Part shown: piece after piece, positions 17,063 through 25,510 of the stretch
Numbering within the stretch: the stretch's first letter is position 1
Layout of the letters: the number at the start of each line of letters is the position of its first letter
From: G963667675 sp965197565
GTDB lineage: Bacteria; Chloroflexota; Dehalococcoidia; Lucifugimonadales; UBA3495
NCBI GenBank assembly: GCA_965197565.1
Contig: CBDANK010000003.1
Location: forward strand, 62,001-126,000
Direction: 5' to 3'
Length of the DNA stretch: 64,000 nt
Notes under the pieces: generated by a model
Seen by the model: only the letters and a program-made list of their open reading frames with translations
Told to the model about the DNA's origin: nothing
Databases searched by the model: none
Made by a program: the position numbers and the translations under genes

Positions 17063-18172
17063 ATGGCTAGGCCACGGAGAACCCGTGGAAGACCGTTCGA
17101 TTATGATTTGGCTGGTACCTTGCTCGCGGAACTATTCCGAGGCGCAGAAGAGAAGTTTCGTGAGGGGAACTCGCCAGATACGCCAGCGCATCTCGCTCAG
17201 GCAGCGGACATCCTATTTTCGTCCAACACACAAGCTTACAGAGAGACCCTCGTCGGGTGTGGTTTAGCTCGTCTGGTTGACCTCTCAGCCAATATTCGGC
17301 ATCCGTATGTGAACCAAAGTGAGCGGGCCTACAATGGAAGAACGCTGGATGAAAGGGTAGTAAATCCGTTTCTTCGGGACCGGATGATTCCTTGTTCATC
17401 CGGTCCGTTTTTGTCAGCCTTTAGGCGCAACGTCCAGTTCGTCGCAGAAACTGCCCGTGGCCTTCGGGATCAAGCGGGATACTCTGCATTCCTAGATTAT
17501 GTCAGCGCACTTGAGACAGCTGCCGACTCCCAGGGAATACGCGAAAAGCTTTCCTACCTGCTGTACCGTTTTGTAGCTCTGCGGGATAGCGCAAATGTCT
17601 CATTGTCTAGAATACATCGTCTGAGTCTTGAGCAATACGAAATCCTGATCGGAGAGCTCCTAGGTACACCTAGCGGTGGCATTCTTCCTGTGTTGTTATC
17701 AGTCGCATTGTTTGAGACCTTGAAAAAGCGTTTTGATCTTGGGTGGCAGGTTGAGTGGCAAGGCATCAATGTTGCTGATCGTGCATCAGGGGCTGGAGGC
17801 GACATCACTATCAGAAAAGACGATAGTATCGTGTTAGCCATCGAAGTGACAGAGCGACCAATTAATCGAGCAAGAGTAATCTCCACATTCAGAACCAAAA
17901 TTTCGCCCCAATCAATTGAGGACTATCTATTCCTGTTTACCAGCACTCCACCCTCCGAAGATGCTTTGGCGGCAGCTCGTCAAGTGTTTGCCCAAGGACA
18001 TGATGTAAACTTTCTATCAGTCCAGTCATGGATCATAAATGCTCTCGGTGTTATTGGACCTGCCGGTCGAAACCTGTTCACAGATGAGTTTTTAGCATTG
18101 CTGGGCGGACAGGGTATTCCTTCTACAATCAAGGGCACTTGGAATGACCGGATTAGAGCCATAGTAGGATAA
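17063..18172 (+). CDS. type II restriction endonuclease, SacI-like
   Basis: A 369-residue partner of the adjacent methylase. The N-terminal half contains NTQAYRETLVGC and the TLDERVVNPFL segment that I associate with the SacI restriction enzyme family. A probable PD-(D/E)XK core is at about 253-270: GAGGDITIRKDD followed by LAIEVTER, i.e. Asp then Glu-Val-Thr, with threonine in place of the usual lysine. The target sequence cannot be read from the protein. An alternative is another, unnamed type II family; position beside the methylase makes nuclease function likely. Confidence 0.75.
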   Translation: MARPRRTRGRPFDYDLAGTLLAELFRGAEEKFREGNSPDTPAHLAQAADILFSSNTQAYRETLVGCGLARLVDLSANIRHPYVNQSERAYNGRTLDERVVNPFLRDRMIPCSSGPFLSAFRRNVQFVAETARGLRDQAGYSAFLDYVSALETAADSQGIREKLSYLLYRFVALRDSANVSLSRIHRLSLEQYEILIGELLGTPSGGILPVLLSVALFETLKKRFDLGWQVEWQGINVADRASGAGGDITIRKDDSIVLAIEVTERPINRARVISTFRTKISPQSIEDYLFLFTSTPPSEDALAAARQVFAQGHDVNFLSVQSWIINALGVIGPAGRNLFTDEFLALLGGQGIPSTIKGTWNDRIRAIVG

Positions 18173-18559
18173 GTGGCAAAGTTCCAGAACAGACTACCGT
18201 TTTTTGGAACTAATGGCGCCTAGGGACCGCCAAATGAATCGATCATCCGGCGGTTTACCCCGCAAATCTGTCCGATAGTCGGGAATGCTACCTCCCCGCT
18301 AGATCCCTCCATAGTTCCTCGTAGTCACGTAAGCTTTCTTGTAATAAATCCTCGTGAGTAGTCTCATCCAGGGTACGAGTCAGGGGCGGCTGCATAGAGC
18401 CACAATTGATGGTCGACTGGGTATTGGGGATTCCTGCTCTTGCCGGGGGTTTTGCCAAACCACATTTACAATAGGGAAGTCCCATCGCGGTCGTGTAGGG
18501 CTGGATGTCATTAGAATTAGTCAATTTAGTCGCCTAACCGTATTACTATACGTTGCTTG
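18173..18559. other. gene-poor interval with a weak minus-strand frame
   Basis: About 390 bases after the restriction gene. The only frame with protein-like character is on the minus strand at 18288-18524; its last ~26 residues (HEDLLQESLRDYEELWRDLA) look coding, but the first half does not. It could be the remnant tail of an antitoxin. No convincing terminator or repeat was seen. Confidence 0.3.
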
Positions 18560-19207
18560 CTAATCAGCGGCGACAGGGTCGGATACCCGAGGGTCGGTGA
18601 CGCCGATCATGCTGTCTCGGGAGACCAGCCGGGATAGCTCTTCTTCGTCCAGATGCTCCGTACCGGCGGGCCGCCGCGGCAGCACTAGATAACGCAAGTC
18701 CGCGGTGCTGTCCAAGACCCGCACCTCAACACCCTCATCCAGTTCAAGGCCGAACTCCCGCATAACACTACGGGGGTCCCTCACCGCTCGGGACCGGTAA
18801 GCAAGGCTCTTATACCAATCGGGCGGCCTCCCCAGTAAGGCGCGAGGGTAGCAGGAACACAGAGTGCACACCACCATGTAGCGGACTTTGTCGGTGTTTT
18901 CAACCACTACCAGCCTTGGTGTGGTATCGGGCAACTCATAGCCAATCCCGGCTAGGGCTGAGATCGGATCGGACAACAGGCGCTGTTTGAAGTCGGGGTT
19001 GGCCCAAGCGTGAGCCACTACTCGGGCACCGTCAGTGGGCGACCTGGACTCAACGATCTGCAATTGCTTCTGTACCTCATCGCTGCTGCACAGCCCTTTT
19101 TCTATCAATAGCGCCTCGATAGCCGCGGCGCGATGGGCGTAATAGCCCAACTCGCTGTCCCCTTCAGTCCCGGGATGGTGCTGGTGGCCGTCGTGAGTAT
19201 CGCTCAT
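18560..19207 (-). CDS. nitrile hydratase alpha-type / thiocyanate hydrolase gamma-type catalytic subunit (cobalt form)
   Basis: The metal-binding claw CTLCSC is at 114-119; the Thr in the second position marks the cobalt type rather than iron (CSLCSC). Flanking family segments are AHAWANPDFKQRLL and DWYKSLAYRSRAV. The enzyme would add water to a nitrile, or hydrolyse thiocyanate to carbonyl sulfide and ammonia. The N-terminus is histidine-rich. It is the third gene of a three-gene operon (gap 9 bases), matching the order known for thiocyanate hydrolase genes. No separate activator/cobalt chaperone gene is adjacent. Confidence 0.88.
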   Translation of the reverse strand: MSDTHDGHQHHPGTEGDSELGYYAHRAAAIEALLIEKGLCSSDEVQKQLQIVESRSPTDGARVVAHAWANPDFKQRLLSDPISALAGIGYELPDTTPRLVVVENTDKVRYMVVCTLCSCYPRALLGRPPDWYKSLAYRSRAVRDPRSVMREFGLELDEGVEVRVLDSTADLRYLVLPRRPAGTEHLDEEELSRLVSRDSMIGVTDPRVSDPVAAD

Positions 19208-19216
19208 GAATCGCTC

Positions 19217-19513
19217 CTAAGGATTCGCCGGATATAGCCAGTGTTCGTAGAGGTCGACAAGTACTTTATCGCTTTCCGGGCCCTGGTACCGGTCCCAGAC
19301 TTCGGTCTGGGCGAATTCCACCCGGTAGAGGTGCTGTTGCGGCAGCCCGGAGCCGCCGTGAGCCAGGGACTCCGGATTGAGAAAAGCGCCGCATTGGGCA
19401 ATAACCGTTCCGGTTTTGCCCTGGATGTAAGAGGGAGTGCGAAAGTGGTGGTCCGGGGAATCAACACGCACTTGGACCCGGTCGCCTGGGAGGTATTTTG
19501 TCGATTTAGCCAT
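19217..19513 (-). CDS. nitrile hydratase beta C-terminal-like subunit (SH3-like)
   Basis: A 98-residue protein matching the C-terminal half of nitrile hydratase beta: YLPGDRVQVRVDSPDHHFRT, a GKTGTVIAQ strand, and the closing LYRVEF...DLYEHWL. In most nitrile hydratases this is fused to the N-terminal half; here it is a separate gene, as in thiocyanate hydrolase alpha or three-subunit toyocamycin-type nitrile hydratase. Gaps are 8 bases to the upstream gene and 9 to the downstream gene. Confidence 0.85.
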   Translation of the reverse strand: MAKSTKYLPGDRVQVRVDSPDHHFRTPSYIQGKTGTVIAQCGAFLNPESLAHGGSGLPQQHLYRVEFAQTEVWDRYQGPESDKVLVDLYEHWLYPANP

Positions 19514-19521
19514 GTGGGCCT

Positions 19522-19824
19522 TTATCCCTTTTCTTCTTCTAGGCCTGCCATTTTCCGATCAATCTCTTCAGTGGAGAGAATCCCCTTCTCAACCATGAGG
19601 ATTTCCAGGGCAGCGGTCCATTTTTCGTAGTAGCTCAAAGCTTCATACCGGCCGGGCTCCAAGCTCTCGATAGCCCGGCGCATCTCGTCGGTGCTCCTGA
19701 CCCCCTTCTGGCCCAAGACCAAGTGTAGAGCGTCCATTCGACGCTCCCAGTCCATCAGATGGTGCTCGCCCCGGTCTATGGGCTGGCTGCCGGGCCAGCC
19801 TCCCCGGTCGTGAGCTTTCGGCAT
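19522..19824 (-). CDS. nitrile hydratase beta N-terminal-like subunit
   Basis: A 100-residue protein with the hallmark start of nitrile hydratase beta/accessory proteins (AHDRGGWPG, then HLMDWERRMDAL) and the later YYEKWTAALEILMVEKG helix. It corresponds to thiocyanate hydrolase beta by position and content. It is the first gene of the operon; an AGGAGGACC ribosome site lies upstream of the ATG. It is shorter than typical ScnB. Confidence 0.82.
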   Translation of the reverse strand: MPKAHDRGGWPGSQPIDRGEHHLMDWERRMDALHLVLGQKGVRSTDEMRRAIESLEPGRYEALSYYEKWTAALEILMVEKGILSTEEIDRKMAGLEEEKG

Positions 19825-19914
19825 GTGGTCCTCCTTGCCTGGAAACTATTTCAAATAGACCGTAGACCCACTTATAAGACCTTTGGATAACTTCGATTCA
19901 AAGCCCAGTTCTAC

Positions 19915-20003
19915 GTCATTCTGAACGAAGCGCAGCGGAGTGAAGAATCTAAAGCAGTGGACTGACGCAGAAACTTTAGATTCCTCGCTACGCTCGGAAT
20001 GAC
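19915..20003. repeat. dispersed hairpin repeat (GTCATTCTGA type)
   Basis: Outer arms GTCATTCTGA... and ...CGGAATGAC are inverted, and the inner arms AGAATCTAAAG and CTTTAGATTCCT are complementary. This is the widespread intergenic repeat that, when translated, gives false HSERSEES peptides. Related copies are at 20997-21112 and in degenerate form near 30950-31105. Confidence 0.7.
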
Positions 20004-20062
20004 AGCGGGGATTGCGTAAACGTCTCCTCATGGTGATCTGATTGTAGGATAACAAGCCGTTC

Positions 20063-20878
20063 TCAGCGGTTTATCCACATCTCCGCCACATCCTGGCAGC
20101 GCATAAACTCCACGTTGGGGAAGTTGCGAATGTGGTCAATTAACCGCTCCAGCATTAGCAACCGTCCGGGGCGGCCGATGTATTGCGGGTGCATAGTAAG
20201 GTGGAACGATCTTCCATACCTGTAGAGTCCCTCGAACTCGGCGGCCCAGGTGCCGAAGACCTCTTCCGGGTTGCGCATGGGGCCCAAACGATTGGCTACT
20301 GGCGCGTACACGAAGTTGGGGGCGTCATCCAGCAGCCAGTGAATGGGCAACTCCACCATCGGATTGCCGGACCCGGTCGCCTCCAGCACGTAGGGCGCGT
20401 CGTCTCCCATGAGGCTGGTGTCGTAGAGAAACCCCAAGGAGGACATGAACCCCAGAGAGTGCTCGCTCAACTCCCAACTAGGGGAGCGGTATCCCTTGGG
20501 GGCCTCTCCGGTTATGCCCTGGAGGATCTCGATGCCCCTTTCCAGCACTCGCTTCTCTTCTTCGGGCGATAAGGTGGCCGGCGGCTCGTGCATGTAGCCG
20601 TGGTGGGCTACTTCGTGGCCGCGCCGGGCGATCTCCTTAACCAAATCGACATGAGTCTCCGCCACGTAGCCGGGTATAAAAAAGCTGGACTTGATGGCGT
20701 GGTGGTCCAACATGTCCAGAATCCGTGGCGTAGCCACGCTGGGGCCGTATTCAGCCATGGACATGAGGCTGGGGTGGTCCTTGAATTCGGGATTGCGGTT
20801 AAGCCAGGAAGAAACCCCGTCCACGTCGAAGGTAAGCATAGCTACGCATTGAGTGTCGCCGGGCCAGATACCAGCCAT
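20063..20878 (-). CDS. polysaccharide deacetylase family protein
   Basis: A NodB-homology hydrolase of 271 residues. TFDVDG at 16-21 gives the catalytic and metal aspartates, HHGYMH has the H93/H97 metal pair, GYRSPSWE is motif 3, and LTMHPQYIG gives the final histidine. It lacks a signal peptide, so it is probably cytoplasmic; this subgroup includes allantoinase-like (PuuE) and related amide hydrolases as well as sugar deacetylases. It stands alone between hairpin repeats and is preceded by an AGGAGGAC ribosome site. Confidence 0.88.
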   Translation of the reverse strand: MAGIWPGDTQCVAMLTFDVDGVSSWLNRNPEFKDHPSLMSMAEYGPSVATPRILDMLDHHAIKSSFFIPGYVAETHVDLVKEIARRGHEVAHHGYMHEPPATLSPEEEKRVLERGIEILQGITGEAPKGYRSPSWELSEHSLGFMSSLGFLYDTSLMGDDAPYVLEATGSGNPMVELPIHWLLDDAPNFVYAPVANRLGPMRNPEEVFGTWAAEFEGLYRYGRSFHLTMHPQYIGRPGRLLMLERLIDHIRNFPNVEFMRCQDVAEMWINR

Positions 20879-20996
20879 AGTTGTCCTCCTTGATTTAGCT
20901 AAGTTGATTTTAGTAGAGCAATGGAAAGAGGTTCCCCCATTTTAGCTTATCGCGGGAAGGGGAGAAAGCGGAGTAATTCGGAAAGGTGTTTTCATT

Positions 20997-21112
20997 GTCA
21001 CCCTGAGCGATAGCGAAGGGTCTAAAGTCCCTGACTGTATTCTCTTTCTTAGATACTCAAATCACATTCTTACTGAAGAGTTGTAGATTCTTCGCCTACG
21101 GCTCAGAATGAC
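20997..21112. repeat. dispersed hairpin repeat (second copy)
   Basis: TGTCACCCTGAGCGATAGCG at the left pairs imperfectly with TCAGAATGACA at the right, with TCTAAAG and TAGATTCTTCG inside. It is the same element class as at 19915-20003 and fills most of the gap between the deacetylase and serS. Confidence 0.65.
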
Positions 21113-21153
21113 ATTTTCCGAGAATGAAAAAGCCCTGAGTAATCCGGCAAGGA

Positions 21154-22428
21154 CTATGGGTAGATTACGTCGAACCCGGTGTAAGGGCGCAAGACCTCGG
21201 GGATTGTCACCGAACCGTCCGCTTGCTGATAGTTTTCCAGGATGGCAATCATCACTCGAGGCAGTGCCAAGCCGGAACCGTTCAGCGTGTGGACCAACCG
21301 GGGCCGGGAGTCCTGGTCAGGACGGTAGCGGATGCGGCTGCGGCGGGCCTGGAAATCGGTGCAGTTGGAACAAGAGCTAACCTCCAGCCATTCCTGGGAC
21401 CCGGCGGCCCAAGCCTCGATGTCGTAGGTCTTGGCCGAGGGGAACCCCAAGTCCCCGGTGCAAAGCTGTATCACCCGGTAGGGCAGCCCCAGCCGCCTGC
21501 ACACGTCTTCCGCGTCGGCTAGCACCTGTTGTAGTTCATCCTCCGAAGTCTCCGGATCGACCAACTTGTACATCTCCACTTTGTCGAACTGGTGCACCCG
21601 CTTAATGCCCCGGGTATCCCGGCCCGCCGCCGCTTTCTCCCGCCGAAAGCACGGCGTGTAGGCCACATAGTTGCGCGGCAAGGCGCCGGGAGCCAGAATC
21701 TCCTCGCGGTGCAGGTTGGTCAAGGGCACCTCGGCGGTGGGAATCAACCACAAATCGTCCTCATCGTCGTGGTATAGGTTATCGCTGAACTTGGGCAAAT
21801 TACCGGCCCCTTCCATACATTCCCGTTTGACTATGAGCGGGAGCATGACCTCGGTATAGCCGTGCTCCCCGGTGTGCAAGTCCAGCATCCAAGAGATGAG
21901 GGCCCGTTCCAGCTTGGCGCCGGCCCCGAACATGGTGTAGAACCGGCTGCCGGACAGCTTTACCCCCCGTTGGAAATCTATGATGCCCAGTTGCTCACCC
22001 AAGTCCCAGTGGGCCAGCGGAGTGAAATCGAAAGTGGGGGCCTCGCCCCACCGGCGCACCTCCAGGTTGTCCTCTTCACCTCCGCCAAGGGGCACGTCCG
22101 GTAAGGGAAGGTTTGGTAAGCTCAGCAGAATACCATTGATCCGTTGTTCCAACTCTTGGACTTCGTTCTCCAACCGATGGATTTTGTCCCCCACTTGGCG
22201 CATTTCTTGGATCACTTGGGGGGACGGCTCTTTACCGGAAGACCGAGCTTGGCCCACCTCGCGGCTCACCCGGTTCCGCCGATACCTCAGTTCGTCGCCC
22301 TGGGTTGAGGCAAAGCGCCGTTGGCTGTCCAGTTGCAGCAGTTCAGTAAGAGGGTCAGCCTCGCCCCTGGCCTCCAAGGCTTGCCGGACCGAGTCAGGCT
22401 CCCGCCGTATCAGTTCAATTGACAGCAT
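21154..22428 (-). CDS. serS: seryl-tRNA synthetase
   Basis: Class II synthetase of 424 residues. The N-terminal coiled-coil arm (about 25-100) binds the long variable arm of tRNA-Ser. Motif 2 is FRREKAAAGRDTRG, followed by HQFDKVEMY, and motif 3 is NGSGLALPRVMIAILENYQ. The ATG begins 1 base after the lysS stop, so translation is probably coupled. No T-box or other riboswitch was recognised upstream. Confidence 0.95.
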   Translation of the reverse strand: MLSIELIRREPDSVRQALEARGEADPLTELLQLDSQRRFASTQGDELRYRRNRVSREVGQARSSGKEPSPQVIQEMRQVGDKIHRLENEVQELEQRINGILLSLPNLPLPDVPLGGGEEDNLEVRRWGEAPTFDFTPLAHWDLGEQLGIIDFQRGVKLSGSRFYTMFGAGAKLERALISWMLDLHTGEHGYTEVMLPLIVKRECMEGAGNLPKFSDNLYHDDEDDLWLIPTAEVPLTNLHREEILAPGALPRNYVAYTPCFRREKAAAGRDTRGIKRVHQFDKVEMYKLVDPETSEDELQQVLADAEDVCRRLGLPYRVIQLCTGDLGFPSAKTYDIEAWAAGSQEWLEVSSCSNCTDFQARRSRIRYRPDQDSRPRLVHTLNGSGLALPRVMIAILENYQQADGSVTIPEVLRPYTGFDVIYP

Positions 22429-22429
22429 G

Positions 22430-23923
22430 TTAGAAAGATCCGGTCGACCGCATCTGAGGGAAAAGCACCACGTCCCGGATGGACGGTTGAGAGCCCAGCA
22501 GCATGACCAAGCGGTCGATGCCCATGCCCAACCCTCCGGTGGGGGGCATTCCGTATTCCAAAGCCAACAGGAAGTCCTCGTCCCTGCGGTCCACCTCTTC
22601 GTCCCGGTACAGCCGCCGGATGTCCTCCTGGGACTCGAACCTCTCCCGCTGCACTGCGGGGTCGTTAAGCTCGGTGTAAGAGTTGGCGATTTCCATTCCG
22701 GCGGCGAAGGCTTCGAACCGCTCCACGTACCCCGGAACGCCCGGCTTGACCTTGGCCAAGGGAGACATTTCCTCGGGGTAATCCAAGAGGAAGGTGGGTT
22801 GAATCAAATGAGGCTCCACGAAGGTAGAGATCAGCTTATCGATCAACCGCCCCCGACTTTCCCTGGGACCGGCCTCCAAGCCCACCGCAGCGGCCCGTTT
22901 GGCCAGCGAGGCATGGTCGGGACAAGCTTCGATGTCGATGCCGCTCCTTGTAATCAGCTCCTCCCTTAGCTTGACCTGGCGCCACGGGGGAGCGAAATCA
23001 ACCAGGCACTCCCCGAAGGGCGCTTGGGTTGTGCCCAAGACCTCTTGGGCCACCGAAGAAACCAGGGACTCCACCATGCCCATGACGTCGTTGTAGTCGG
23101 CGTAGGCTTCGTAGCTCTCCAGCAGGGTGAACTCCGGGTTGTGGTCCTGGTCGATACCCTCGTTCCGAAACACTCTTCCCAGCTCGTAGACTTTGTCGAA
23201 GCCGCCGATGATAAGGCGTTTCAGGTACAACTCGGTGGCAATGCGGAGGTAGAGTTGCTGGTCCAAAGCATTATGGTGGGTTACGAAGGGCCTGGCGTGG
23301 GCGCCGGCGGCCACGGGCACCAGTATGGGTGTGTCCACCTCCAAAAATCCTCGCTCATCCAGAAACCTGCGTATGGCGCTGATTACCCGGCTGCGTTGAA
23401 CGAAAACGGACATCACATCCGGATTGGAGATCAAGTCCAGGTACCTCTGGCGATAGCGGATCTCCACGTCCCTGAGACCGTGCCACTTTTCCGGGAGAGG
23501 CCGCATTCCTTTGGACGCCAGGGTCAAATGACGGGCTTCAATGGAAATCTGGCCGGTGCGAGTGCGGATCATTGGACCATCGACGCCCAAGTGGTCGCCA
23601 ACGTCCAGGTTCTTGAGCAAGTCGAACTCTTGGCCCAGTACGTTTTGGCGCAGCAGAGCTTGGACAACAGCGGAAGCGTCCCGCAGGTCAAGGAAGGCGG
23701 CCCGGCCCATGACGCGCATAGATACAATACGGCCGGCCAGCGACAGGTCTTGGGCATCAGACTCGGGCGCGTCGCCCCGTTCCACGGCCTCGAAAAGCGC
23801 GATGGCCGAAGCCGCGTCGCGGGTTCGTTTCAAACGAGGCGGGTAAGGCTCGATACCTTGCTGGCGGAGGCGTTCAAGTTTAGCCCGACGGCTGGTCAGC
23901 AGGTCGTCTTCGCGGTCGGCCAT
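22430..23923 (-). CDS. lysS: lysyl-tRNA synthetase, class II
   Basis: Has an N-terminal OB-fold anticodon-binding domain (about 45-150) and a class II catalytic core: motif 2 FRNEGIDQDHNPEFT and motif 3 GLGMGIDRLVMLLG. The ATG at 23923 (MADREDDLL) is chosen with a GGAG upstream; a TTG 24 bases earlier is possible. The final FPQMR is the normal end. It lies between greA and serS, all on the minus strand. Confidence 0.95.
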   Translation of the reverse strand: MADREDDLLTSRRAKLERLRQQGIEPYPPRLKRTRDAASAIALFEAVERGDAPESDAQDLSLAGRIVSMRVMGRAAFLDLRDASAVVQALLRQNVLGQEFDLLKNLDVGDHLGVDGPMIRTRTGQISIEARHLTLASKGMRPLPEKWHGLRDVEIRYRQRYLDLISNPDVMSVFVQRSRVISAIRRFLDERGFLEVDTPILVPVAAGAHARPFVTHHNALDQQLYLRIATELYLKRLIIGGFDKVYELGRVFRNEGIDQDHNPEFTLLESYEAYADYNDVMGMVESLVSSVAQEVLGTTQAPFGECLVDFAPPWRQVKLREELITRSGIDIEACPDHASLAKRAAAVGLEAGPRESRGRLIDKLISTFVEPHLIQPTFLLDYPEEMSPLAKVKPGVPGYVERFEAFAAGMEIANSYTELNDPAVQRERFESQEDIRRLYRDEEVDRRDEDFLLALEYGMPPTGGLGMGIDRLVMLLGSQPSIRDVVLFPQMRSTGSF

Positions 23924-24045
23924 TTTAGACCAATCTCCAATGGACAAGGCTCCGTTCTCCCTTGATGAGAAGGGAGGTCAAACCAGACTTCATGACGTTG
24001 GGCAAAGTGGACCGGGGATCGGGGAAGAAAGCCTGGACTCTGGAT

Positions 24046-24513
24046 TCACTCGATGGCAATGATTTCGAGTTTGATTTTGCCCGAGGGAACATTAACTTCG
24101 GTGACCTCGTTAAGCCGCTTCCCCAGCAGGCTCTTGCCGATGGGTGAAACATTGGAGATTCTTCCCTGAGAAGGATCGGCTTCGGCGCTTCCCGTGATTG
24201 TGTACTGGTGGGTCTTCCCGTCCTGGTTTTGCACCGTCACCGTAGCCCCGACCTCCACTGTCTCCCGCGCCTCCAAGGGCTTTTCTATGATTACCGCATT
24301 GTTGATCAAATTGTCCAGCGTTAGGATGCGGCCTTCCGTAAAGGCCAGTTCGTTCTTGGCTTCCTCGTATTCGGCGTTGCTGACGGTGCCGCCCCTTTCC
24401 CGAGACTGCTGAATACTCTCGGCCACGTCATGCCGGCGCACCGTCCGAAGGTGCTCCAGCTCCGCCCGCAACTTTTCCAGCCCCTCCCGAGACAAATATA
24501 CGGGCTGAGTCAT
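24046..24513 (-). CDS. greA: transcription elongation factor GreA
   Basis: A 155-codon factor that rescues backtracked RNA polymerase by stimulating transcript cleavage. The start MTQPVYLSREGLEKL, the coiled coil, the tip acidic segment SNAEYEEAKNE and the C-terminal FKBP-like domain ending in the IS-PIGKSLLGK pattern are all present. The ATG at 24513 lies behind GGAGG; an upstream in-frame ATG would add a hydrophobic non-family stretch. The 120-base gap to lysS leaves room for a separate promoter. Confidence 0.94.
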   Translation of the reverse strand: MTQPVYLSREGLEKLRAELEHLRTVRRHDVAESIQQSRERGGTVSNAEYEEAKNELAFTEGRILTLDNLINNAVIIEKPLEARETVEVGATVTVQNQDGKTHQYTITGSAEADPSQGRISNVSPIGKSLLGKRLNEVTEVNVPSGKIKLEIIAIE

Positions 24514-24799
24514 CGCCACATCCTCCAGGAAACTCAGACAAAACAACATAGGGGAAATGGCAAACAGGTTCGCCACTTCCCTCTGGTTAGATTTTAATCC
24601 CGGCCATAACAGTTGTAAAGCAGCAGATTGGGCCGGGTCAGGCTAAATCCGCGGCATTGTCCGCAAGTCCGTCTGGGGCTGGTATTAAGTGTCTCCAGTC
24701 AGAACTCGTACCCAGAAGTACCTATTCTCTTTCATCACGCCTCAAGCCATCGCATTACTTGAGGCAATGGCGGAAGTGGATTGAACCAACAAGGCCGGC

Positions 24800-25208
24800 T
24801 TACTCAATGTTGCACCCGGCCGCTTGTAATATCTGACGTGTTTCGGCGTCCAACTCATCTCTGACCCCTTCCAGCACAAGCGCCTTGGCCCTAAAGCCCT
24901 CATTGTCCAGGATCTCAAAATATTCACGAGGGCGTCCTGGTCGAAACCGGCTGTGGCCTCTAGGGTTTCTTTGATGGCCGCCAAAGTAGCCAGGTGGTAA
25001 TTCCTGACGGCCGTCGGCGGATTAATGCCTTTGGTTCCATCGAGACCGGCCCGCAACTTGGCCCTGATCTGTCGCCAAGTGGCGTCATCTGGCGGGTCGA
25101 CCGGATCACAGACTGCGCCGCATATTCCGCCACCGTCATTGGCTTGGGCGTAGGGGTAGGCTGTGGAGTTTCACAACTATTCCCACAAACGCAGGACCGC
25201 AACAACAA
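24800..25208 (-). pseudogene. secreted/lipoprotein-like gene, frameshifted twice
   Basis: Three reading frames in a row give one coherent protein. The first has a hydrophobic start, a Cys and a Pro-Thr linker (CETPQPTPTPKPMTVAEYAA). A shift near 25105 leads to VCDPVDPPDDATWRQIRAKL and then NPPTAVRNYHLATLAAIKET. A further shift near 24920 leads to EYFEILDNEGFRAKALVLEG and ends at the TAA at 24800. Each joint needs one missing base. The pattern Cys plus PT-rich linker suggests a surface lipoprotein. The start is unclear and overlaps the preceding relic. Confidence 0.6.
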
Positions 25209-25373
25209 CGGTAAAGCCAGCTACCATAAGCCCCCTAACCGAAGCAACAACCGCGTTTCCACGGCTTGCAACTTTGACTCTAGGGTTTGCAGGTCGGCCT
25301 TGGTTGCCAGATGCTTCAGCTCGGTACGGAATTCCGTTTCCAAGACTATCAAGTGCTCGTCGATGGTAGCCAC
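25177..25373 (-). pseudogene. small coiled-coil/transmembrane protein gene, frameshifted
   Basis: From a GTG at 25373 (behind AGAGGGTG) the frame encodes a helical segment (ETEFRTELKHLATKADLQTL) followed by ETRLLLRLGG. A one-base gap near 25220 then shifts it; in the next frame LMVAGFTVVVAVLRLWE forms a C-terminal membrane helix ending at the TAG at 25177. Restored length is 65 residues. This looks like the small phage/Bdr-like coiled-coil plus TM proteins; no function is proposed. Confidence 0.55.
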
Positions 25374-25510
25374 ACCTGTCACCCTCTGGGCTAGAGTAGG
25401 GATAGTATACTCGATGGCCTCATGGCAGAGTAACGCCTAACTCCAGTCTTGCGGTATACTGCCGCCGCTGAAGTTGCAAGCCGGAGCCGTTTCGGCGGGG
25501 CCTGGATAAT

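Noticed and set aside
19846..20055. Open frame giving an HSERSEES-type peptide
   Set aside because: It is the translation of the GTCATTC hairpin repeat, a well-known false gene pattern.
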